A stretch of 64,000 bases of DNA from Embiotoca jacksoni. Taxonomy: Eukaryota; Chordata; Actinopteri; Embiotocidae. Where the stretch lies: positions 426,001-490,000 of the forward strand of contig JAKOON010000012.1 in assembly GCA_022577435.1 (NCBI GenBank), given 5' to 3'. The translations under genes were made by a program, and so were the position numbers. This document shows positions 34,401 through 45,300 of this stretch, piece by piece (position 1 is the stretch's first letter; each line of letters opens with the position of its first letter). The notes below the pieces were generated by a model. It was given only the letters and a program-made list of their open reading frames with translations. It made no database searches and had not been told where the DNA came from.

Positions 34401-37400
34401 GATTTATGTACGCAAACAATTAGCTGCTAGTCATTTTCCATATGAATGAACATTATTTTCGAGATTGAATCTTACTTTATTACCAACAATAATTGAATTG
34501 GATTTGACTTTTATTTTTTAAGTTCATAAACCCTGCATAAAACAAATGAAGAGCCACCTAAAACCGTTTCCTTCCTGATTTACTAGCATCTCATTTCCAG
34601 ATAAAAAGGCCTTAAAAACAGCCACCAGCAGATGGAGCTGTGACATCAGATATGATAACCAGCACTACATTCCTGTTTACTTTAGCTTCACTGTTTCAAA
34701 CTGTCATTTGATTTTTTTTTTTTTTTAAAGTACAATAAAGTTTTGTTTTGAAATAAGGAATAACATGTCAATAATTTGATAATATTTTTCTCCTGATGCC
34801 ACAGTGAAGCTGGAAATTCAATCTGTAGTGATTCTGTAAATGGAGGAAGGACCATTATTCATGCTTGTGCAATTTTTCTTTTTAGATCTATCATTTTTCT
34901 GATAATAACACAATCAACTTCAAGTATTTTCTCTGCATTTTCCAGTATGACGTGGATATATTGATTTTACATGTTTAAGTGAGTAAATATTGTAAGTGAC
35001 AGCTGAATAAAATTTGATTTTTTGATTTATTTGATTTTATACACTTTATTAATCCCCGAGGGGAAATTTCTTCACTACAGCAGGGGGGCTCTCAGGGAGG
35101 AGCTGCTGCAGCAGGCTGCCACTAGCGCGGCGCCAGGTAACCTGACCTGAGGTGCATGTTTTTGGATGATGGGAGGAAGCCGGAGAACCCGGAGAGAACC
35201 CACGCAAGCATAGGGAGAACATGCAAACTTTTATATACTAAAATAATGTATATAAACTGTTCAGGATGGAGCTCTGTTGAATTTTTTTTTTAATTTTTTT
35301 TTTTTTAATGATCCTGTGAAGGCTTCTATATAATTTTAAAGACAAATCTGTACAAAAGGATTGTGACTCATTTGCACATCACTTCAGACAAAAGCATCAA
35401 ATTCATAATTGTAAATGTGTGATGTTACAAAATCAACTCAATTTGGAGCAGTTTTTCAATAATTTGACGGTGGATAATAAAACCCTCTTATATAAAACAC
35501 GAGCCTGCTGTGAGCTATTCTCCAACTTAATTTAAAAATGGGAAGCCAATCGGTCTGTTGCGCTTAGTCAGCTTGAGGTGTTAAATTGCAAAGTACTGTG
35601 GATCTCCTGAGTTTGCATTTTTTTTAAACAGAACTTCCCCTTCCCTAAACAACAGAGAAGCAAACTAACACCAGCTGTTATCATCTACTGTGCTGCACTT
35701 CTTTTATGGAGCACAAGTACCTGAACCGCCTCCTTGTCGTACGGCAGATACTTTGGCACCCGGCAGGGAGGCAGCCATGGCAGTCTGCTCCTCTTCTTTT
35801 TTTAAATACTCGGGGTGCACGGTGGGAGCGGTGACGGTCGCGTCGGCGGTGTGTGCAGGACTGGACGTCTCCTCCTCTTCGGTTTTCCATGTGCATATTT
35901 TAACGGAGGGCTCGTCTGTGCCGGTCTCCCCCTCACCTCCCTCTGATCCACGTTCTGTTGAGACAGTTCAATAAGTTATTTTTAAACGCAGAAAACTTCA
36001 CTTCAATGCTCTCTAGGCGACGGCGTGACAATTTCACGATGCCGAGGCTTAAAGTCAGTAAACATAAAAAAGGATGTCAACTAATAAAAGAACAACTAAA
36101 ATAATCTGTTTGGGTTGGGGTTTTTTGGGTTCGTTTTAGGGCAGCAGCTAACAATTAGAATAGAAATAGTACAAGTGCAGATTCATTTTCTGTCATTTAA
36201 CCATCTGATTACCTGAAATAACATTGCAGCTCTATTTAGTAGAGTTTTTATATGATTTTAGTTACTTATAAGGAGTATTTTTATCATCATGAAATGCATA
36301 CAGCTGACATAAAATCTGTTTCTACCGGGAAAATGATCAGAGGAAAAACCTCAAAAAGGTCAAATCGTCTGAACCCATTGTGAAGTTGGTGTAAACTGGG
36401 ATTTACTTTTCATTCAGTTGATAAATATGTGGTTTATTTTCGTATCTCTGGCCATCAGTTCAACTCACCAAGTGAGCAGGTAGAGGAGATAAGTGTTTGA
36501 TATGCAAAAACAAGTTACCATTCATGCTGCTCTCCGCCGTGACCTCTTGCTCCTTGGAGTCGTCTTCAGACTTCTCAGCGACGGGAGGCTCGCCGCTGTA
36601 TTCCCGATCGGAGCGAGACTCCTGCGGTGTGGAGGAAGACTCCCAGCCAGGCGTGATGGTCAGATGAGGGATCAGTGTGATTTTTATCTCTGAGAGGGGA
36701 GGAGCGTCAGTGCCGGCCTCACCTTCAGCCGCCTCAGAAGTGCGGTCCGCTGAGAGAGTTGGGTTTGTCAGAAGGTCTTCTGAGTTCTTCTGCGGGCTTT
36801 CTCCCGATGACTCACCTGATCCCTCTCTGGGGTCTCGTTCCCTTCCCTCTGGATTACTGTCTGTGATATTTTGGGCTGTGCTGAGGAAGACTACCGGGCT
36901 CTCTCCCAGTCCTTCTTGCTCCAGTTTGTCCTGAATGTCCTCCGGAGGTTCAGCCCCGGATGAAACATTACTGTCGGGTAGGAAAGTTATAATCTCTGGG
37001 GAGCTGGCTTCAACCTCCACAGATGAAGGAGGCTGGGTTACAGAAACTGGGGATGCTAACAAAGTAACTGCAACAATTTTTAGGACTGGAGCATCGATGC
37101 TGGAGCCTGAGTCGTCTGTGACTGTAATGACCTCTGCTGTTGGGATTTCTGACAGGTGGATGTGTCCACTCTGCTCTGTTGAATCATCTTCCTCCTCTAA
37201 AGTGCTCTTGAGTTCCTCGTCTCCGTGGAAGATGGGGATGGGGGACTCTGTTGTTACACCCGAGTGCACTTCAGTCGGATCATGACCTGTCAAGAAAAGG
37301 CATGATCTCAAATCTGTCACTTACAAAGCAGTTAAAAAATAAAAACGAAGCAGGAAATATGGCTAAGTGACAATTAAATAGGGTTTAGGCAGCAGTAATT

Positions 37401-40400
37401 CATAATGTGTTTACTGGCCTTATTACAAGTTGTGAAAATGAGTATAATTTGTAGAGATTTAAATTATGTCATTTACTTGTTATATATATTCTGCAGGGAT
37501 GTTTTTAGCCATGTTAGAAAAGTAGCTCCATGCACGTTATTGTTGGTCAGTCAGGCTATTTCTTTCAATCGGATGGATTTCCATGACATTTGTGGCCAAC
37601 ACTAATGATCCCTCCACCTCCTGAGTTTTCCTTTAGCACCCCCAACTGGTCAGATTTTGAATTTATTCTAGACTCTGGAGCTTTAGTTTGTTTGATATAT
37701 ATTTTACTTTAAAGTGTTTTTCAAAATAGTCAAATAGAATTTACATGTTGGTGTACCATACTAACGGGTTACACCCACATGCTACATGTTAGTATGTTGA
37801 CATTGTGAATGCTTTAGGAAGATAAATGCGAAACTTTAACATGCTCAGTGCAGCAAAGTGAACATTATACATTTAAATTACATTAAAAAAGTAGCCAACG
37901 TGTTGACTTTATGCAAATCTAACATGTTAAAAGTTAACATGTTAACATCCAGCAGGGGTGAACATGCCTTTTCAACATGTGAAACTACAGTATAGGTAAA
38001 AAAAAAAAAAAAACGTTTTACTTCCAAGCATTGAAGGATTATAAGGATAAATTCTTACTACAGTAGATCCATAAATCTAACCCGAATGATTAAGTTTTCG
38101 GTTAAGGTGTTTTTTTAAAGATATTTTGAAGTTACAATATAATTATGACTTTTGATGGTTTATAAGCCGGGAATCAGTTATTGCAGCAACTCCCATATGA
38201 CATGAATGTGTGCACCAGTGCAGGCAAGAATGTAAGAATATTTCTTAATTCTATTTTTTTTTAATTCAGCCAACAAAAGAGGGTTTAAACCCTCAGAGTC
38301 ACTAGCAATGAAGGAAACTCTCAAATTGCCAGTTTTAGTCTCGGTACTTGTTGCGAGTCAAATATTGCATCATTGTATTGTGCTAACTTTGATATTTACA
38401 GCTTACTTACTTGAGTCAGACGTGTGGACCTCTTCAGAGGTGGCAGATGTCTCCCCACCAATCAAACTCTCCGTCACAGAGTTTTGAGTTACTTCATCTG
38501 GAGTAGGATTGTCACTATCCTGTCCAGACCCCTCCGCCGTTGGGTGGTCGTCCCCAGCTGGGCTGTTATCAAAGGGTGGCAACAGGGAGGTGGAGTGAAC
38601 ATCTGTTTCCTCAGCGTGGGGTGAAGTTGTCACCGCTGATGTCTCCTCAGGAGAACCAGTGCCGGTTTCTTCCGTCTGCCCTGAAGCATCATGAGAGGTG
38701 CTCACGTAGGCCGGCTCAGTTACGGAGGTGTGATCCAGGTGGACATCGTAGGCCGGCTCAGTTACGGAGGTGTGATCCAGGTGGACATCTGGAGTGTGGT
38801 CCTCTTGTAGCACCGGGAGAGCGCTCTCCAGATGCACCTCTGGAGAGCTGGTGGGCTGCTCATCCACATCTGCTCCAGATGTTGCATTAACAACGAGGGT
38901 ATCTAGGCTTTCAGTCTCAGCAGTATGATGCTCTGTGGGCTCTCTGCTTCCTGAAGTAGTTGCATCGGTTGTGGGTAGAGATGGGTCTTCATCAACAGTT
39001 ACTACACCATCAACCTTTGGAGAGGTTGTTGGAAGCACATGAGAGTCTTCATGATCTGTGTCTTCTTCATGATCTGTGTCTTCATGATCTGTGTCTTCAT
39101 GAGCTGTGTCTTCTTCATGATCTGTGTCTTCTTCATGATCTGTGTCTTCTTTATGATCTGTGTCTCCATGAGCTGTGTCTTCTTCATGATCTGTGTCTTC
39201 TTCATGATCTATATCTGGCTTTTCTTCATGATCTATATCTGGCTTTTCTTCATGATCTATGTCTTCTTTATGATCTGTGTCTGGCTTTTCTACATGATCT
39301 GTGTCTGGGTCTTCATGATCTGTGTCTTCTTCATGATTTGTGTCTTCTTTATGATCTGTGTCTTCTTTGTGATCTGTGTCTGGCTTTTCTACATGATCTG
39401 TGTCTGGGTCTTCATGATCTGTGTCTTCTTTATGATCTGGGTCTTCTTCATGATCTATGTCTTCTTTATGATCTGTGTCTTCTTTATGATCTGTGTCTTC
39501 ATGATCTGTGTCTTCTTTATGATCTGTGTCTTCTTTGTGATCTGTGTCTGGCTTTTCTACATGAACTGTGTCTGGGTCCTCTTCATGAGCTGTGTCTTCT
39601 TCATGATCTATGTCTGGCTTTTCTACATGATCTGTGTCTTCATGATCTGTGTCTTCTTTGTGATCTGTGTCTGGCTTTTCTACATGATCTGTGTCTGGCT
39701 TTTCTACATGATCTGTGTCTTCATGATCTGTGTCTTCTTTATGATCTGTGTCTTCTTTGTGATCTATGTTTGGCTTTTCTACATGAACTGTGTCTGAGTC
39801 TTCTTCATGATCTGTGTCTTCTTCATGATCCATGTCTGGCTTTTCTACATGATCTGTGTCTTCATGATCTGTGTCTTCTTTGTGATCTGTGTCTGGCTTT
39901 TCTACATGATCTGTGTCTGGCTTTTCTACATGATCTGTGTCTTCATGATCTGTGTCTTCTTTATGATCTGTGTCTTCTTTGTGATCTATGTTTGGCTTTT
40001 CTACATGAACTGTGTCTGAGTCTTCTTCATGATCTGTGTCTTCATGATCCATGTCTGGCTTTTCTACATGATCTGTATCTGGGTCTTCTTCATGATCTGT
40101 GTCTTCTTTATGATGTGTGTCTTCTTTGTGATCTGTGTCTGGCTTTTCTACATGATCTGTGTCTGGGTCTTCATGATCTGTGTCTTCTTCATGATCTGTG
40201 TCTTCTTTATGATCTGTGTCTGGCTTTTCTACATGATCTGTATCTGGGTCTTCTTCATGATCTGTGTCTTCTTTATGATCTGTGTCTGGCTTTTCTACAT
40301 GATCTGTATCTGGGTCTTCTTCATGATCTGTGTCTTCTTTATGATCTGTGTCTGGCTTTTCTACATGATCTGTGTCTGGGTCTTCATGATCTGTGTCTTC

Positions 40401-42344
40401 TTTATGATCTGTGTCTGGCTTTTCTACATGATCTGTGTCTGGGTCTTCATGATCTGTGTCTTCTTTATGATCTGTGTCTGGCTTTTCTACATGATCTGTG
40501 TCGTCTTCATGATCTGTGTCTTCTACATGATCTGTGTCTGGGTCTTCTTCATGATCTGTGTCTTCTACATGATCTGTGTCTTCTTTATGATCTGTGTCTT
40601 CATGATCTGTGTCTTCTACATGATCTGGGTCTGGGTCTTCTTCATGATGTATGTGTTCTTTATGATCTGTGTCTTCTTTATGATCTGTGTCTGGGTCTTC
40701 TACATGATCTGTGTCTGGCTTTTCTACATGATCTGGGTCTTCTTTGTGATCTGTGTCTGGGTCTTCTTTGTGATCTGTGTCTGGGTGTTCTTCGTGCTCT
40801 GTGTCTGTTTTTTCTACATGATCTGTGTCTGTTTTTTCTACATGATCTGTGTCTGGGTCTTCTTCAGGGGCTGGCTGATGGTACTCAGGGTAGCTGTCCT
40901 TCTCTATGGGTGTCCAGGTATCTTCGGTGGATAAGTGCTCTTGACGCTCAGACGGAGGAGTCACAGACAGACGGTCCACCGTGAGCAGTGGCTCCTTGTC
41001 ATAAGTTAGGGTTGTGGAATGAGCGTCCACATTGTCCTGCTCTACTGGTTCTGTTGCCTGGGCACGTTGCACCTCTTCAACACCCTGTGGGGTCACTTCA
41101 CTCAGGCTGGCCTCCTCCTGAGCTGGATTAGTTGAGAAAACAATGTCTTGGCCAATGTCCTCTGGCTCAGTGGCAAGATAATCCTGAGGAGATTCAGTGT
41201 AAGGGCCATTATCACCTGGAGAAAAAGAGCATAATTAAAAAATGTCATTTGCAATGCCAGGATTTGTTTGAGCCTGTTCCTAATGCTTTTATACTTGGTT
41301 AAATGTAGAATGAGGAAGTTTATTTACATGCTAGAAACAAAAGACGGTGTCACTGATCTTCATCAGGAAGACTAAAATGTTTTTGTTTATTTTAAAATGA
41401 TCAGAAATGCAGTATCTTGAAGCAGTTTTTTTCTTTGTTTACCACTTATCACCGCTTACAATGAAGTTATCTCAGTTTAGTTCGCCGCGGTGTAAATATT
41501 AATTTACATCTAACCTTCTCAGATTGTGTCATTTTAATATTTTTACATGAGGTTTAACTATCAATTATTTCTTAAGAAAAAAAAGTAAAAATTAAAGTAC
41601 AGTTTTGTGTAATAAAGCGGTACCTCTTGATTTCTATCCGGTTAACTTGACCCTCTAAAAATAAACCAGACACTTTGTTCTCTTACTTTTGAAGCAGTAG
41701 ACGTCATGTCGAGAGTGAACCTCGGGAAAGCCTGTCTGGTTGCTGTACCGATAGACGGTTCGGACCCCAGGTTCGCCTCCTCCGCAGCGCTCTCTGGGGG
41801 TGACGATGGGGTACCGCACGCTCCCGTCCGCCAGCCACCCCGGGCTGCAGTGGTTCAGTCCGTCGTTCCAGGCTGCGTAGAGTTGAGCCGTGGTGGCCAG
41901 CTCCGCACCGTGACTCAGACAGTAGGCCTTGGCCTCCCAGAAGGTGAAACGCTGGGGGGTGGAGCCATGGAACACCTCACCTTCAAATAGCGAAACAGGT
42001 ATCAGGTTTTTAGGGTCTTTTGCCTGTTGCCTTTGCTGCAGTTTTACATGCCGGGCCTCATCAGGTGAGCAATCAAAACAAAAGCCTTTTACAGTTTTGA
42101 TTTCTTATAGGTTATTGTTCCCTTTTTTCTCCTCAATTTTACTTGTTTTTTTACTTGTCTGCTGTATTTTTTTTTTTTGCTGTAATCAAGGCATGCATTA
42201 AGTCCAATGGGCATTATGAGAGGTAAGATCAAGCTAACATTTTATTTATTTTATATAGTTTATTTGGCTTAAACATTAAAAATGCCCACACTGTTTTGCA
42301 GAGTTACTTCCGTCCTTTATTTTCTGCTACATTATTGTTTCCAT

Positions 42345-42384
<40 letters not shown>

Positions 42385-45300
42385 CAATTTGAAATATAAT
42401 GGACTTTTTTGGGTGTGTTTAATAACCACTATACAAGGCCAAGAGGACAAATGAGCATTACACCTATGTCATAGTTAAACATCTCATTCCAAAACCTTGG
42501 GCATTAATGTGCTGCTGCAACAGCTTCAACTCCTCTGGTTGCAGGATTTCCACCAGATGCTGGAATTTGGCCGCAGGGATTAACTCCTGTTCCACCACAA
42601 GGGATTATTCATTTTTCACAAAAATAATGAAACACTTAGTATCGTGGTGCATGCAACTAGCAGGCAGCTCAAGTTATATTTTAACTTGCGGTGGTTAAGA
42701 ATTACAGGGTTACGGGAAATTTTCATTTATCTAAAAATTGTTGTGTTTGTATCTGATTCACTAAAGATTACACACCACTAATTATCATCTAAAAATAAAT
42801 GGTGACTCAACAGAATAACAGAAAACAGCATCACTCCTGTTTTTGCACACAAGGCCATTGTCATATTCAAACAGGAAAACAACCAACCCAAAATACTATT
42901 ACAATATAATTATGTGCTGTGGCATAGAGATTAGTTAATGGGTAAAAATTTAAAAAAAAAAACATATACACCTGTCATAGTTAAACATCTCATTCCAAAA
43001 CCTTGGGATATATATATGTATATATATATGCAAAATAGGGTGTCCACAAACTTTTGTCCACGCTATTGATATTGCTGAATGATAAAATTCGAGCGATTAA
43101 AGTTGGTGATAAAATGTTTTATAATTACTCGTAGGAGTGAACAAGAGTACAAAACTAGAACACCAGTTGTAAAAAATAGTTTTACCTTCAATATTCTCCA
43201 CGTAGCAGTAGACATCATAGAGCTCATCAGGCTCCAATAGTCCATAGTTCCTCACTCCCGGCATGCCATCCATGTCTCCAAAGCAGCCCTCTCTTGGCAT
43301 CTGAATGGGATATCTGAGCAGGGAAATAGCACACGTCATTCAAGCACAGAGTAACTGTCCTCCTTCTCCAAACATGACGTTTGTATGAGCACTGTTGAAG
43401 TGCACAGAAAGGTTTGGTTTGAGATGAGGTGAGGGGCCTCTCAGCCACTTGATGATGTGTGTGTTGTGATGTGCAGATGTAGAGAGCATATCAAATTAGC
43501 TGTCTGAGTGGTGAGTGGTCAGCCCTCCAAGGTGACCGACCTCCACTGGGGATGCTCCCTTAGCTCCAGGAACAACAACATGGCCGTCCAGTAAATTAGT
43601 GTTGTTGTTGGTGGGGAGCGGCAGGAACTCTCGCCGAACCTTGACTGAACACCCAAGTGTTTTAAACCTCGAATTTAAATAACACAAATGGAGTTTGCAA
43701 GCTAAGAGGCCTAAGAGCGCAGAGCAATTAGTCCTGTCTGATAGCGGAGCATTTTCTCTCAGGTCCTAACCTTACTGAGTGGTCCGAGAGCCAGCCTGCA
43801 TCGCACTGCTCGTATCCACTCTGGTAGGCAGCGAGGAGCTGCTCTGGGGTGGCGATGTCAGCCCCGATCTCCTCGCAGGCCTCGACAGCCCGCTCGAAGG
43901 CAAAGGCGTACCGGCTGGATGCGTCGCGATAATGGAACACCACCCCTGTAAAATCCAAAAGAAGAGCTGTGAGATTTTAGATGTGTTTTATGTCGTTAAG
44001 TCTGCGAATGTTATGCAGATAAAGGATATGCCGGTGTTAAAAATCATCCGGGTACCTTCGTTGTGATCGCATCATCATGCATAATAGACACGGGGTGAAT
44101 TTTCAGCATCGTGTTGCAGAGATACAGTTGAACAACATTGGAGCAGAGATCATTATTACCATAATTTCCCAAGTTAGCATCGGAGGGAGAAAAAAAACTG
44201 ATGTCTTTATTTCTGATCTGGTTTGTGTTCAGACTTTTTTACAAAAAAACAAACAGTTATGGCTCATTTAAGAGGCTTTTGTCATTCAGTTTGGAGGACT
44301 TGTATTGTCCATATATAAAACTGCGCTCAACTAACTCCCAAACATTGTGATCCAAGCATTAGTCAGTGTTATACTGGCATTTCTACGCTCTACATTTCAT
44401 CCAAACATAGTGAAAGTAGCATGCGGTCTGATATATTAGCTCACGAATGACTGTGGTCAACATATCTGATAATGTATTACTTAGTGGGTGCAGTGAATGA
44501 GACAATTCATCATGCATGTCGACGGTGTACTGCATCATACAGATACAGAAACAGGAGAGACACGACAGCCTTTTTCTTGTTCTCCACAAGACTGTTTGCA
44601 GTTCACACACACCTCATGAGTTGACTCACACATGCTCGTGCTGTCAAGGCCATCTGGCTATTTTGCTACGTATTTCTTGTAGGGCAAAAAAATGTGCTGC
44701 AGAATTTGAATTGCATTCAGCAAAATTCATCACAGTGTGCATGGGTCAGATCCTCGGGCAGGGAATACGCGTTATTGACTTCTGTCAAACAAACATCCAA
44801 TAATGCAATGCGTTCACTAAGAGTGCCTTTTATCTGCGTGTCACTTTCCCAGAAGTTACATACAGGTTGTAAACAAAATAGCAGGAAAATATGACAATAT
44901 AATTCAATTTAATTTCCCATCCCGGGACAATAAATCATACCTACTGCATCTATCTAGCAGCTAAAGGCTACACTATGTTCTCCATCTGGTCTGTAAAGAA
45001 CTAGATATTTCCCTCTGGAGTTGGAAGACATCACAAATATACCTAAAACAGTGAATATCGATCTTGAATTCATCAGGTGGCCCAAACACGACTCCAAGTG
45101 AATTATACTTTCTACAGACATATAAATAAGTAACTTTTGACCAATTGATGAAACATTAGCGCTGTGTTCACAACTTATTTTCACTGCCCTAAAGCAGCTA
45201 AAAAAATGGATATTGCACGTTTAACTTTAAAGGATTTTTTTTTAGGCTGTTTGTATGCAAGAGGTGAATTAGAATAGCAGAAGGTCCAGCTGCTGAATCC

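Noticed and set aside
39030..40880. CRISPR-like look of regularly spaced repeats
   Set aside because: Units are 15-24 bp with no unique spacers, coding in frame within a vertebrate exon; no cas genes.
38960..40984. A very long plus-strand open frame (over 670 codons) of LHDLCLLYDLCL-type repeats, and others reading MICVF
   Set aside because: They are the antisense frames of the brevican minisatellite. A repeat with unit lengths in multiples of three stays open in several frames; conserved exons on both sides show that the minus strand is coding.
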